Of a stretch of DNA of 64,000 nucleotides, positions 23,989-36,661 are shown in pieces (positions within the stretch are counted from its first letter, which is position 1; the number at the start of each line of letters is the position of its first letter). The stretch covers positions 1,702,053-1,766,052 of the forward strand of contig JAUZTG010000044.1 of assembly GCA_030734395.1 (NCBI GenBank), in the 5' to 3' direction. The stretch is from Sarocladium kiliense (lineage: Eukaryota; Ascomycota; Sordariomycetes; Hypocreales; Sarocladiaceae). Under the pieces are notes generated by a model that was given only the letters and a program-made list of their open reading frames with translations, was not told where the DNA came from and made no database searches. Position numbers and translations under genes: made by a program.

Positions 23989-26189
23989 CTAAGCACTCGG
24001 TGCAACTGATGATAGAGACCCACGATGGGACACTTGCTGGTAGCTCTTAACTGCACGCCGCAGTTTTGGCTTCATTGGTTTGCCTGCTCCTCCGGCCCCA
24101 GATCCAATACCATCTAATTGAAGCTCTGGTCCTGGAGCGTCAATCGATTGTTGGACATGGTCCCGTTGGGCCACCACTTCATCGTCACTTTCGCTGCAAG
24201 GACCGTCCAGCTGCTGCCGCCGATGCATGAGCATTTGCACGCTACCGCCAGACTGCCTTCTCTGTCGAGCTTGTGGTGCGGCAAGAGTGCCTTTCGTCAG
24301 GGATGGTGATGCGGCCGCTGTGGTTGTACCTCCTCTGGCCGTGGTTTGGCCATCTCCCATAATATGCAGGCCGGCCACACTCGAGCGCATCTTCCGCAAG
24401 TCTTTCTGGCTTTCAGAAAATACCACACGAGTACGTAGGCGATGTACAGCACGGTCGAGAGCCAATTCGATGGCGCACCGATCGCGAATACGGCTCAGCT
24501 TGGGCCACGTTGCCCGCTCTCCTGCAAGAGATATTCGGAGTATAAAATCGACTGTCGGGTTGCTCAGGAGGCTGGGCAAATCGTGCATGCTCATCTCTGG
24601 TAGAATGTTGATATCACCGGAGTATTTCTGACTGAGTATGCTCCTGAACTTCGTTGCCAGATTTGGCATGATCCCGAGCTCAGCCATGAAATGTAGCCGA
24701 TGGAGCGCTTCATCTTTGGCCAGCGCCGTGAGGGTGTATACCCACTCCATGTTTTCTCGAGTCTCCATCTTCTGGCGCGATTTTGGATCGCTTCCTGGAG
24801 TGAGGTGATCATCTTTGGAAAGAAAGGGAACCACGTGTGGGTTAACTTGTGAAACGATGAAATGGTTGACATTGAACATTTCGGCCAGCCTCGTCATCGG
24901 TAAATCGTTATCAACAGATCCATCGATCCACCTCTGGGGCGTCGGGTTCCATGGCAGATGTTCGCCGGTCAATGGATCTTTGACAAGGAGAGGTGACGCA
25001 TTAAATACAAGGGGCACAGAACAAGATGCGGCCACTGCGGACCAAATGAGGACGTTGGGAGCAGTGACATAGTTCAGGAGTCGCGGTAGCTCGTAGACCG
25101 ATTCCGTTGACACACAGATATTGAGAATGCGGCGAGAGCGATTATATGCCTCCTGGAACGTGAGATCGTTGGTCATGGTGCGCATCACCCGGGTAAGATG
25201 CTTGATGTCCGACCAACTACCCTCAGTCAGGAGGCGACGCAGATGACTGAGAACGCCGGATTCCGAGCCATCGCCCTTCTCGAAGACAGCCAAGTCACCA
25301 TAGGAGAATTCCTCCATCAGGGCAGGGATCTCCTCGTCGGTTCGTGTGCACATAACAGCACAGACAATGCTGCCAGCGCTGGCACCGGATATGATCCGCG
25401 GCAGAAGTTTCGCGTTGAAAAGAGCTTTCAGAACGCCGGTGTGCGCCATACCGAAAGTACCGCCACCGGAAAGAAGCAGAGCGCTTCGACCAAAACTCTG
25501 GCGAGCGTAGAGCATGCTGTCGAGGAGATCACGGTATTCGATGCGCGAGTCTATGCTGCCTTGGCTAACAACAGTATCGATAGTAGCGATTGCACTATCC
25601 ACGTAGCGTTCGATGAGATCCTTGGTCCCAAAGTATGAGTGGCGGTAGAGGTCAACATTGCCCATGCCCCCAAGGTCACGCGACATGGCAGTTCGAACGA
25701 GATGCATCATGGCGCGCGTATCACCACTCGCTCGCGCTTCGTCAAGCTCCCGCAAGCGCTCTTCGATGAGTTGCGGATTATAGTCGCCGGCGGTGGCATC
25801 TCGCTTCCATTCTTCGTTTCCCTCAACTTCGTCCAATTCGCGGGCCGCTGATTCCCATTGTCGCTGTGTTTCTGCCTTCAGACTTTATTAGCATCCGCAA
25901 GGTCCCATCGCCCAGAATGACTCACTGTGTTCATGCGCAGAATGCAGATCTGTCGTTGGTCCTCCCGATGTTGGCGGTCATGGCGCTCCTCTGGAGTCGT
26001 CCCTTCCTTCCAAGACAGCCAGGCATTGCTCACTTGGTCGAAGGTCGCATTCAATCGGCCGAAAGTCGATGTTGTGCCATTTCTCCACGGCTTAGAGCGT
26101 TCTGCTTTCGCACCGAGTCGCGATAAGGATTTCGAAGGTCGAATGCGGATGGCTGATGGCGGTCGGGGTTGGATCAGTAGATCATCCAT
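23989..26189 (-). CDS. Patatin-like phospholipase / triacylglycerol lipase (Tgl3/4/5, SDP1 type)
   Basis: Predicted 716-residue lipid-droplet-type lipase. Exon 1 (26189-25926) carries SNAWLSWKEGTTPEERHDRQ, typical of the region before the catalytic domain in this group. Exon 2 (25875-23989) continues AETQRQWESAARELDEVEGN. Patatin elements: oxyanion loop SGGGTFGMAHTGVLKAL at about residue 224, nucleophile elbow GASAGS with Ser at about 255, and the catalytic Asp in DGSVDND at about 406. A HFIVSQVNPHVVPF segment follows, as in yeast Tgl proteins. The C-terminal ~150 residues are Ser/Gln/Gly-rich and probably disordered. The role is hydrolysis of stored triacylglycerol or phospholipids. The 50-base intron 25876-25925 keeps the frame. 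Confidence 0.9.
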
Positions 26190-27014
26190 GGCTCAGCGAT
26201 ACAGACCCGAGCTAGGTCGGTCAGTTTCGAATACGCCCAAGTAGCTGAATGAAGGTATCACGTCATGACCGCTGATAGCAGTCGGGCGGTTCTGGTCTTT
26301 CCCTGCAGGTACCGATACGGTTTCAGAGCCAACAGAGCCGAGGGAGGGCGGGAGGGCCGGCTTCGCAGGAAGAAGATATGAGGATGTTACAGGGGGTGCT
26401 GTCGAGGACAGCAGAGAACAGGTTGAGGAGATCAGAAAGGAAGTTTGTGAGGAAGTCGTAGAATAGGGGAATCGCGAAGTCTCAGGGACGGTAGGGCATC
26501 GGCGCGGAAGAGAATGCTCGTAGGATCGTGATGGCGGTGACGAACCTAGGTCACCTGGACCGGCACGCACACTACAATCTGGGGTTGAGGTCACAATGGT
26601 GCCGGTGGGGTGTAACAGGCCCAACTCGCAACTGGAAATGGTGGGGTCACACGGCGCCGGGTGTGCTGGGTAAGGACGTGAACCGCCGCCGTTGCCGCAG
26701 TCTAGGTTAGGCAAGGTACTTTGCTGCCCACGCTAAACGATCATGGCCCAAAGTACCTTCAGGTATGGGCATGGAATGATTCAGGTAACCGCGATCTGCA
26801 TCCATCTCAGAAACTGCTCCCCCTTTCCACTTTCACATGCTTTGGAACGCTTCATGCACACCGGCTTGAACGTGATCATGATTTCGGCTCCGTGCACCGT
26901 ACCAATAACGCATGGTCCCAATTTGCTTAAAGCGCAAGCGTCTATAGCTCGTCGCCCAAGGCTCATCACCAAGCGATGACACCAACAACAATAACAGTGA
27001 GAACAGAAACATAA
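26190..27014. other. Intergenic region, no gene seen
   Basis: Holds the promoter of the patatin-like lipase gene (minus strand) and the 3' flank of the FAD-dependent dehydrogenase. No open frame shows a domain. Confidence 0.5.
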
Positions 27015-28774
27015 TCACTCAGAAGTGTAAGTGTCCGCAATCGCCCTACCTGCAACTCGGCCTGAGAAGATACAGCCCCCGATGAATGTGCCTTCTAGAG
27101 AATTGTACCCGTGTACACCACCGCCCCCGAACCCAGAGGCTTCCCCAGCAGCGTACAATCCTGGAATTGGGGTGTCTTTGTTTTTCATGACGTTGCCTTT
27201 GAGGTTTGTTTCCAGTCCCCCAAGCGTTTTCCTGCTAAGGATGTTTAGCCGCACAGCGATCAGCGGTCCATGTGATATGTCCAGAAGTGCATGTGGCTTG
27301 GCGATGCGGCCCCTACGGTCAGGAAAGTAAGACCGTCCGTTGTTCATTAGCATTGCCTGTGCGTCCTTCGAATAAGGGTTGGCAAATTGGCTGTCTCGAG
27401 CATCGACGATGTTCTTAACTTTGTCGTAGTCGAGAATTGGCCCTTGCCGCTCTGCTGCGAGCTCGTTCATCCCGGCCACCAAGTCTTTGAGATTGTCTTT
27501 GACCACGAAGTCCTTGCCATAAGCCTGGAAATTTTGCACTGGTATGGTCCCCTTCTTACCAAGAATGCGCTTCAAGAATCCCAATATACTCTTGTTCGTC
27601 AAGTCTGGGTTTTGTTCCGACCCCGAGAGCGCAAACTCGCGCGCAATGATAGTCTGGTTGAGTATGAACCAGCTGTAGTCGTGGCCAGTGCTGCAAATAT
27701 GCTTCAAGGTTGCCATCGTATCTGATCCCGGGTATAGAAACGGAGGCATGCGCTGGCCTGTTGCATCGAGCCAGAGAGAAGAAGGAGCAGGAAGGATCCG
27801 GATACCGTGGTTCTCCCAGATAGGGTTCCAGTTCTGGAGTCCCTCGGTGTAATGCCACATGCGATCGCGATTCACAACATGTGCTCCGATGCCCTCTGCG
27901 ATCCCAATCATGCGGCCATCAACATGAGCAGGAACACCAATCACAAAGCTTTCAGGAGCTTTCGGACCCAGACGATCTAGCGGCCAGGCCTTCCGGACAG
28001 CTTCCGCATTCCCTCCTATGCCGCCAGTCGACAATAGCACGGCGGATCCATGAAGCTCGAAGGTATCGATCACATTCCTTGAGGACTTGACGCCTCGAGG
28101 AGAGGTATCCTCCTCCAGGATCCTGCCCCTGACACCCGTCACCCGACCCGAAGCCTCGTCCATGATGAGCTCATCCGCAACATGCCTGAATTTGAATTGG
28201 ACAAGACCTTTTGCCGCAGCTTTCTTGACAGGCTCAGCAAAGGCCCTGACCACTTCAGGGCCGGTTCCCCCTTGTCTGAGTGTTAGTAGGACCATCAAAG
28301 TGCATCTTTGGATGACTTACAGGTGATATGGAAGCGCGGCACACTGTTCCCGTGACCGTCGGCGAGACCATCTCCCCGCTCCGCCCAACCTACGTTGAAC
28401 AGGAAACCAAGACCCTGGCTCTTCACGTAATCTTCCATCTCATCGACTGCGAAATCAACGAAAGCCTTTGCCCATTGTCGTGGCCAATGATCCTCTTCTT
28501 CACGATCGAACTTGGCTGAACCCATCCAATCGCGCATCGCAAGTTCACGGGAGTCACGGATGCCCATTCTCCGCTGCTCTTTGGAATCCACCATGAAGAT
28601 ACCCCCAAATGACCAGAAAGCCTGGCCGCCCAGATTCGCTTCGTTTTCCTGGTCCAGTATGATTGTAGGGATATTGCGCTTCTGCAGCTCGAAGGCTGCA
28701 ACTAGACCTGCCAGGCCCGCGCCGACCACTATCACCGGGCCGCCGCCGTCATGCTCTGGTGGAATGGATCCCAT
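27015..28774 (-). CDS. FAD-dependent dehydrogenase (flavocytochrome / KsdD-like, COG3573 type)
   Basis: Predicted 569-residue flavoprotein in two exons (28774-28321 and 28270-27015). The N-terminal dinucleotide motif VIVVGAGLAGLVAAFELQ is followed by an acidic ILDQE end of strand 2 and by LGGQAFWSFGGIF, typical of the fumarate-reductase/3-ketosteroid-dehydrogenase superfamily. The splice acceptor is placed at GACAAG because this gives RFHITWGTGPEVV, the conserved substrate-domain motif; the nearer CAG breaks the frame. The C-terminal FAD-contact motif GLYAAGEASGFGGGGVHGYNSLEGTFIGGCIFSG is complete. The substrate is unknown. The permease gene lies about 330 bases upstream on the same strand, so uptake and oxidation of one compound is plausible. 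Confidence 0.88.
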
Positions 28775-29103
28775 GGCAAGATATGTACAATATTTGGTGA
28801 CAGACAAACCTTTGACGGGCGGTTATTGGAGTATGTGTCGGGTGTCTGAGTGACAGTATGAGGGGTTCATGGGCTGTCAACTCGATATGTGAAACCATGT
28901 GATGGGTTGACGCCAGCCCGCCAAGGCTTGCCTCGGTCCAAAGCAACCTACCTACTAACTACAGGGATAATGCTGCTCGCGCTTACGCCAAACACGGGGA
29001 GCTGACCTTAAAGCATCCTTTCGGTAACAATTTTCACGTCATATTCGGATGCTTTTTACACATTAAACCATCAGTAGGATGGTTTTGCTCAAAGTAGCTA
29101 ATC
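28775..29103. other. Spacer between codirectional dehydrogenase and permease genes
   Basis: About 330 bases. It should contain the dehydrogenase promoter and the permease 3' end. Nothing else recognised. Confidence 0.5.
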
Positions 29104-30845
29104 CTAATTCGTACCCTCAACGCCTCTAGCCTCTGCGACCTTAGAATGGTCCGAGTCTGAGAAAGTATTGGTGAGATCACCCACTTGCCTCCCAGTAACA
29201 ACGCTGCCTTCAAACTCATTGATCGGAGGGCCTGTGAAGTTCTTGCGCGCGTATGCAAAGTACCAAGCAATGGCCACGGCAGCGAACCCCGCAAATACGA
29301 CAGAGGCATAATTCATTGTGCTTGCATCGACAGGGAGAGAAACCGGGCAGCAGAAGATAACAACTGCGAAGCAGATCCAGATTGCACAGACCAGGTTGAT
29401 TGCATAGCCAAACTTACCAAGCGGGTACGGCGACGACTTCACAGGCGCTCGTCGTTGGAATAGGTTCACCACCACCGGGACAGCGTAGGAAGTAGAGAGG
29501 CAGATGGTTGCCACACCGGTGAAGGAGTTGAAAGCTGCACTCGAGCCGAAGTAAATGCAGCCCAGCAGGCAATCGATGACGGTCGAAAGCGCCAATGCCT
29601 CTAGAGGCATATCAAGCTTTTTGTTGACGCGCCTCCAGAGCTTGTATCCGGGAATCGCGCCGTCCCTGGCGAAGGCGTACGTGCATCGCGAGGCCGCTGT
29701 CAAGGCACCGATGCCCGCGAAGAACATGATACCGAGAATCAGGAATAGGAGACAGAAGCCGCCGGCTTTAGACCCGGTCACAGTCGTGAACAGCAAGCCA
29801 ATAGGCTGCGAATTCGCCACATCGAGCAGCATTTGCACATCTGGCAGCACGAAGAGAATTGGTACAAGGTACACGACGCCCGTGATTCCGGCTGCTGCGA
29901 CAGATAGGACAATAGCACGAGGAACCTCTCTCTCCGGGTGCTGAACTTCCTCGCACATGCCGGCAACCATGCCATAGCCCGTAAGTGTGTAGGCGGCTGT
30001 ATAGGACACAAAGAGTATGTTTAGTTAACTGGCACGCATGGGATCGGGACGGGGTCAGTGGTAGACGTACGTTGCAACAGACCAACAAAGAATGACCATC
30101 CGCTGGGCCAGCCGCTCTTGGATGCATCATACTCTGAAAACACAAATTCAGCTGAGCGACGCTTATCAGCCGTCGCGAGTAGCGCGACAAGGATGATGAT
30201 GACACTGGCTCCTGTCCAATAGATGCACAATTTGTTGATGATGTCGAGATATCGTGAACCGAAGGCGTTGACAAGCGCGCAGACGATCATCACAGCCCAG
30301 AAGCACAGAACTGTCTGCCATTCATTGGCGACAAAGTCTTCATTGAAGATGGAGATGGCACTCAAAATGAGCTGGGCGCCGCCGAAGTTGATGGAAAGCG
30401 TAACGGTCTTTGCACGAATGGTTAGTCGTGGCCATTCCATGAGCCCATTTCATGACCGATTACTCACCCAGCAACCCACGGTATGCAGCCATCCGTCAAC
30501 AAAACTGACAAGGGGGGCCCAACGTCGCGAGCTCAGCATCGCAGACCAGTAGTATACACCTCCGGCGGTTGGAAAGACGGCACAAATCTCTGCAAGGGAG
30601 GCTGCGATGCAGAGCGAAATGAGTGACACCAGAACCCAACCCCAGAGGACGGTAACAGACTGCCCGTTGGTGAGGGTGATGTACATCGTCGTCGACAGGC
30701 CGTAGGGAACCGCCATGATGGCGAATGACAATCCGAGGATACTGATCATGCTCAAGTTTCGTGGTAGCTCTGCTTTGTATCCAAGGCGTGCGAGAGCCTG
30801 GTCGGCCTCATCAGACACGGCCGTCTTGGACGTCCTGCGCTCCAT
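29104..30845 (-). CDS. APC-family amino acid / GABA / choline-type permease
   Basis: Predicted 535-residue, roughly 12-TM transporter. Exons 30845-30468, 30407-30071 and 29996-29104. The N-terminus has the family pattern DEADQALARLGYKAELPRNLSM, then SILGLSFAIMAVPYGL. It continues with EICAVFPTAGGVYYWSAMLS, typical of the fungal GABA permease/choline transporter group. The third exon opens within LLQPAYTLTGYGMVAGMCEEVQHPEREVPRAI. Without splicing, two frame breaks would split these motifs. The start is the ATG giving MERRTSKT; the frame extends upstream without an ATG. The substrate is a small nitrogenous compound by family, not determinable here. It is a tandem neighbour of the FAD-dependent dehydrogenase. 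Confidence 0.9.
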
Positions 30846-31797
30846 GATGACGGAGACTGGGCTGAAGCCGCGTGGATCTTGTGGTCGGTGAAGTTTCAAG
30901 AAGTTCGTTGCGCGATGGATTGCACAACGACCGAGTGCGATTCGACTCAGAAGTGGCGGCACTCTCTGAGGGGATGGCCGGCCCAGCTGCGACGGGTCAA
31001 GATGCGGAGGAAGTTATGATGACTGCCTTACGTTGATGTACCTCCGTTCGCCGGAGGACTCTCAGACAAGCCAAGGGCGCGCAGCATTTCCATTATGTAC
31101 TACGAATTAGCTTAGTTCTATCGCTAAACGAAGCTGTGCCTGGGGTACGGCACCATCGTGCCCACAACTGCCGATCGGCGCAATGAGCTGACCCTGTTGT
31201 GCTAGAACAAGCTTAGTTCTGCGCCATGGGCTCCACGCTTCCTTATCTTGGTCTCGCTTGCAGTTCCTTCAGCGTCTAGAATCTGATCACAATGATGACA
31301 CATGCATGATGATGACACTGGCAAGACGGGAAGCATAGCAACGATCGCGCATCGCCTCTTGGCGAACCTGGGGTAACCAGCCGCTTCAGATGGTTGGTTG
31401 AATTAGGCACTGCAAGAGAGTTCTAAGTGTCCTTGGCCAAGATGGTATGGTATTTTCACTTCCGAGCCTGCGCGCGCACACGACTCGCACATATCCGTTC
31501 GCCCCAGACGCCCCCCGTCCGTGGCCGTGAGGCCTGGACCTTTCATCATCCACCACGTGGGTCGTCTCAGCTCCATGCACCCTTATCAGGTCAACCCGGA
31601 GTTGACCGATGTCGCAACGGATGGACAATGCTCACCAAGGCGGGGCGATTGGAAACCATGCACCTCATGAGAGAGATAAAGAGAGATATCATCATCCCGC
31701 TTTTGCCGGCCTATGACAAGGATGCCTTGGACGAGACAGCCAACAGCCAACTGCATATCTTGAAAAACTGTGCAGATGCTACCGCTTCCCCCAAATC
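30846..31797. other. Intergenic region, no gene seen
   Basis: Contains the permease promoter (minus strand) and the 3' flank of a broken NmrA-like gene. No supportable open frame. Confidence 0.5.
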
Positions 31798-32440
31798 TTA
31801 CCCTCTCACCTTGTTCGACTGAACAAACTGCGCCCAAGTGGTTGCCGGCTCATCGAGGAACTGTCCGCTTCCTCCACATTCGCGCCATTGTAGTAACCTT
31901 CAGCTGCCATGAGTTGGAATGTCTCGAAGAGCTCATCAAATGCATTAGGAGGCATCAAATGTCGTGTCACTTCACGCGAGATCTGTACATATTCAAGCTG
32001 CTTCCCGGTGACCTCAGACCATTGTTTAACCATTTCGGTCGAAGTGTAGTAATGGTGTGGAGCGCGGATGTTTCTCCCTACGAACTTTGGAAAGCTCTCC
32101 AGGGCGATCTTGACGTACTTCCCTGCTTGGCCGTCAGCCCCGTCACTCAAACTCCTGATTCATTTCACGTGATCAACAAACCTGTGTCGGACACGTCAAA
32201 AGCTGGGAACTTAACCACATCAGGCTCTGCGGGATGAAACCCTTTGTAAGTCCCATTTTCTTGCTTCCTGATCAAGTTGAACCAGCCGCTCATGAATATC
32301 CCGGGCTGGACGAAGGTAGCGGGAAGCCCGATCCGCCGTATATAAGCCTCGATCTCAGCTTTGCCGTCGAAATGCTTGACGTTAACGAGGCGCCTATGAG
32401 TTGCTTGAGTAACGTTGATGAGGGAGGAGAAGACCATATG
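31798..32440 (-). pseudogene. 5'-truncated and frameshifted NmrA-like gene
   Basis: Minus-strand remains of an NAD(P)-binding NmrA-family protein. The central and C-terminal parts are clear: MVFSSLINVTQ, HFDGKAEIEAYIRRIGLPATFVQPGIFMSG, and after an intact 59-base intron (32123-32181), KYVKIALESFPKFVGRNIRAP and MVKQWSEVTGKQLEY. The N-terminal Rossmann motif (GATGxxG) that must precede them is absent from the upstream sequence. Near the end the frame breaks around 31860; the expected ending with EPATTWAQFV continues in another frame to a TAA at 31798. I infer loss of function. Other members of this family act as redox-sensing regulators of nitrogen control. Confidence 0.7.
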
Positions 32441-33232
32441 CTGTGGTGGTGGTGGATATGGGAGCCTGCACAAGTCACTCAAAGAGCCAGAAGAGCCGTT
32501 TTCCTAGTCCAAATTCGAGTCTCGAACCTTGTCTTCTATCTTGCCTTCTCATCTGCCTTTGTGCTTCTGACTGCGGTCGTAACGCCATAAAGAGAGGCGA
32601 TTACAAGGTTCGGCAGCCAAGGTAGCCAGGCATCGATCGGAGGAGCGCCGCGAACTTTTCCATAGTCCTGTTTGCACGGCGACAGCCACACACGGACACT
32701 CGATTTGCGCTTGAGCAAGACATAGACTTCGACCTCAAGGCGCAACCGTTAGCAAACAGTAAGAGCTAAGAATATTAGTCGTAATTCAAGACAGTGAGGA
32801 GCCGTGAACGCGTGCATTTACTCCCTGTCTTCGGATCGACCGGCTCTCGAATGGTTAAGGCGGGGGAACAGAGAGTACTAAAATGTTAGCTTTGGGGTCC
32901 AACACAGGACTTTGGGACCACTTGAGCAGACTATTATCCCATTGTGAGAGAATACGGCGAGATCAGGTCCGCTGGGTTTACGCGAGTTGAGCAATGGGTT
33001 AGTTGAGCTCGTTCGCCAAGACGTCTACTCATGGCGGCTTTTTATGCACAACACCACGCCCACAGTGCACGGAGGCCGTTTCCGGCGCTTGCGAGGTACC
33101 GACAGGAACGGGTCGCGGTCATACCCCACACATGTCCTGGTGTGGTGATCCGTGGACAAAAATATAAACATCGCGACATTCCCGGGCCTTTTGGGTCATC
33201 GTACTATGGCTTCTTGACTGGCCCTTTTACCT
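32441..33232. other. Intergenic region upstream of the MFS gene
   Basis: No gene seen. The part next to the NmrA relic shows no Rossmann-like remnant in any frame. The right part holds the MFS transporter promoter. Confidence 0.5.
33163..33168 (+). promoter_or_regulatory. Putative TATA box of the MFS transporter
   Basis: TATAAA lies 65 bases before the ATG at 33233, a plausible distance for a fungal core promoter with a short leader. Confidence 0.4.
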
Positions 33233-35050
33233 ATGCGCGTCGACGAAAATCTAACCGGAGAAGAGAGGCCGGCGTCTGGCAGACTGTCTGACGTGTCTCT
33301 CTCAAATGATGCTGCAAGCGACACCAGTTCTGAGAGTCGGTTCTCGGAGGAAACACAAGACGACTATGACGGCCATCGCCCCGCCTTGCGAGAGATCCGA
33401 TCTTCCTTCTCTTACGCGACTCGGACCGGAAGTCGTAGCATATCGAGGAATGGATCTTGGGCAGTTGATGCAACAGGAAACAGCCTATACGCAACAGCTT
33501 CGCGGCAACAGAGCAGACTGGGGCGCCTTCGATCTCGGGCTCCAACCGTCTTCACCCATCCGTTAGCCCATGTACCAACAGCAGCGGGGAGCTTGGTTGA
33601 TTTCGATGGACCCGACGACCCATACAGACCTATCAATTGGCCCATGTCGAAGAAGATTCTGACCACCATGCTGTACGGCCTGGTAACCATGTCCGCGACT
33701 TGGGCCTCGTCGTCGTACTCGGCCGGCACGCGCCAAGTAGCAGAGGAGTTCAACGTTGGCACGCAGGTCGCAGTCCTGGGGACGACTTTGTTTCTTTTCG
33801 GGTTCGGACTGGGACCTCTGATCTGGGCACCGCTGAGCGAAGTGTTTGGTCGTAGGGTGGCTGTTATGGTCCCCATGTTCATTGCTATTTGTTTCAGCTT
33901 TGGAAGCGCCACCTCAAAAGACTTTCAGACATTGATGATCACTCGGTTCTTCGGGGCATTTTTTGCCTCTGCGCCGGTCACGAATACAGGGGGGGTTCTC
34001 GGTGATCTATTTTCCCCAGCTCATCGTGGTATTGCTATGGCTGGCTACGCTATGGCCGTCGTAGGCGGGCCTTCTCTAGGTGAGTCTGTATCGTATCTTG
34101 CTAGCCCGTGAGCATACTTTTAACCCACTTTCTTAGGACCCATTGTCTCTGCTGCTGTTGTCATCCAGCCTTCGCTTGGATGGAGGTGGACTGAGTATCT
34201 TACTGGGATACTCCAGGCTGTCATTCTCTGCATAGCTGTCATCTTCATTGACGAGAGTTACCCGCCCAAATTACTGGTTTACAAAGCCAGCCGACTCCGC
34301 CATGAGACCGGCAATTGGAGCCTCCATGCCGAATTTGAGGAATGGGATGTGTCAGTGGTCGAGCTGGCGAGGAAGTTCCTCATCCGCCCCGTTCAGCTCT
34401 TGTGTACACCTATATGTTTTCTCGTTGCGCTTTATGCAAGCTTCTGCTATGGAATTCTGTATATGCAGCTGGGGGGCATACCCTTTATATTTGGCGAGCT
34501 ACGGGGCTGGAGCCCTTTAGTCGCCGTGCTGCCTTTTATATGCATTCTCATCGGCGCGTCTGTTGGAGCCGCGGCTAACGTCTACAACCAAATTATCTAC
34601 AACAAAGCATATTATGCAGCAGGCAACAGAGCAGTTCCGGAAAAGCGACTCCCACCCATGATGCTTGGATCATTCCTCTTCAGCGGCGGTCAATTTCTTA
34701 CTGGATGGACAGCGAAGCCCTCAACGCACTGGATCGTTCCCTGCATTGGGTTGGTCATGCTCGGGTCAGGCTTCTTCATGATTTTCCAAGCAGCACTGAA
34801 TTATCTAGTCGACACATTTACCGCATACGCAGCATCCGCAGTCGCAGCAAATACCTTTCTACGCTCATGTTTTGCAGGTGGGTTCCCTCTGGCAGTCACA
34901 CCACTATACAGGAACCTTGGCGTTGGCCCTGGGTCAAGCATCACCGGTGGCTTCGCTGCGCTGCTGATACCGGTACCTTTTGTCTTTTATATATTTGGGA
35001 AACGGATTCGCGCATCGTCAAAGTGGTCTAAAGCTTCTGTCTACGACTGA
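33233..35050 (+). CDS. DHA1-type MFS transporter (multidrug / polyamine, Tpo1-like)
   Basis: Predicted 586-residue proton antiporter with exons 33233-34079 and 34137-35050. A cytosolic Ser/Arg-rich N-terminus of about 130 residues precedes DDPYRPINWPMSKKI, the NWP signature before TM1 of DHA1 transporters. The motif after TM2 is APLSEVFGRRVAV, and the TM5 region has GYAMAVVGGPSLGPIVSA, which is completed by the splice. TM segments continue to YRNLGVGPGSSITGGFAALLIPVPFVFYIFGKRIR, the usual end of the family. Function is probably export of drugs, polyamines or a metabolite. No biosynthetic cluster is visible beside it. Confidence 0.9.
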
Positions 35051-35227
35051 GTCCACACAAATTCGGGTAGGCGCAGAACGTTGGATGAGTACACCGGCTG
35101 ATTGCTCCGACCATGAAGAGAGGGGAGTGAATACACCTATTTGTATAGACACAGTGCCACGGAATCGCCATAAGAGGCTTCCGTACGAGATAGCTATCTT
35201 TCCGAGGCGAGGAGATACCAGACTCGG

Positions 35228-36661
35228 TTAAACGTAATCTTGCAGTCGCTCCATGAGCTCGTCAACGTCCATCTCTTGCTCCAAAATAGAGTCCTCTGTC
35301 ATGTCCTTTTTGTGTTTGTGGGGAGGAATAAGGACTCGGTCTAGGACATGAATGACGCCGTTTTTAGCGACGGCGTCTCGAATCTGGACCCCTGCGAAAC
35401 CATTCACCGTCACGAACTTGAGCGATGCCCACTCTAGAATATCTACGCTGACATGTAGATCGTGCAACAGCGTCACCAGATCGAAGTGTTCGCGCTTTTC
35501 CGCCCCGGCAAGCGGCTCGCCTCCTTCATCCGCTGCAGCAGTCTCGTCATAGAAGGCATCGGTGTATAAAGTTGCGTTGGCCACGATGTGGTATTTGAGA
35601 AGCGCCTTCAGATACTTCAATCCTGTTTCAGTATTGAACAGGAAAGCATTAGCCCGAGGGCCGAGCTTTTGGAAAGCTTTGTTAGAGGGCGCAAAAACAG
35701 TGCTTCCGACCATTTTGACATTGTGAATAAAATCCACAAAGTGCGTTTTCTCGTAAGCCAAAAGAAGGGTGGAAAACTCGGTGGGAAATAAGGTCAACTC
35801 TCGCCCAACCATCGGGGGAGGAATCAGAATCTCGCGAATCCCGTGAATGATACCATTCTTCGCTTTCTGTTATGATGTTAGCTTCTCATTATTCAGGCGA
35901 CGAGGGGAGTGTCCCACAAAGTCGGCAGCGACAACTTTACTATAAAAGTTGAGTTTGAGGCCTCCGAGGCCGACACTCGTGCGAAGACGTTGCGGCTCAT
36001 CACCCAGGAGCTTCTCATCGTAGGCTGTGGGAACTGTGTTTGCCTTGAGCAGTTTTACCGCAGGTAGGTCGCCGAGACCAATATGGTAAAGCAATGCGGC
36101 TTCCATGAACTCCTTACTCGGCTTGTCTCCATGATCGGGAATATGCTCGAAAGCTTCGTCTAAAGGTACAAAAAGGGTATGGTTACCGCCATCTGTCCCG
36201 TTGAGGATTTTGACAACGCTCGGGAAATCATCAATGGCTTTTGCAAACTTCTTGGTGTAATTGCTCTTTTTGATGAGCTCGTAAATGGTATGGTCGGGGT
36301 ACTCATGACGCCCATGTTTCGAACCGAAGGCTGCAGAGTCATCACCCTCACCCTCACTATGAACAAAGTCGACAAGTTGGGATCGAACATCTTTGAGTGA
36401 CTCGGTCACTTGTTCAATGCCGGCTGAGATGCGTTCAATGTTCCCGTCGAAGGCCTCAACGAGCGCGTCAGCATTCGGCACATGCGGGCTCAGAGAGGAC
36501 TCTGAAGCGAGCTTGCGCAAGCTCTCCCACCATGATGGAGTATCATGATGAGGAGGCTGAGATTTGAGTGGTAGCTGAACGGGTGGGACGATGAAGGCGC
36601 TGGCGGAGCAAGCCAAAGCGGCCAGCGTCAAGGGTAGGGTGACTGCGCCACGGGGTCTCAT
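35228..36661 (-). CDS. Secreted protein with two fasciclin (FAS1) domains
   Basis: Predicted 460 residues in two exons (36661-35918 and 35866-35228; 51-base intron). An N-terminal signal peptide (PLTLAALACSASAF) is visible. The first FAS1 domain contains HTIYELIKKSNYTKKFAKAI, NHTLFVPLDEAFEHIP and LLYHIG, closing across the intron at KVVAADFKAKNGIIHGI. The second has LTLFPTEFSTLLLAYEK, STVFAPSNKAFQKLG, LKYHIV and the closing NGVIHVLDRVLIPP. FAS1 domains mediate adhesion or matrix contacts, so a cell-wall or extracellular role is likely. There is no C-terminal hydrophobic GPI signal; the end is charged (MERLQDYV). The ATG at 36661 is the first in frame. Confidence 0.9.
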
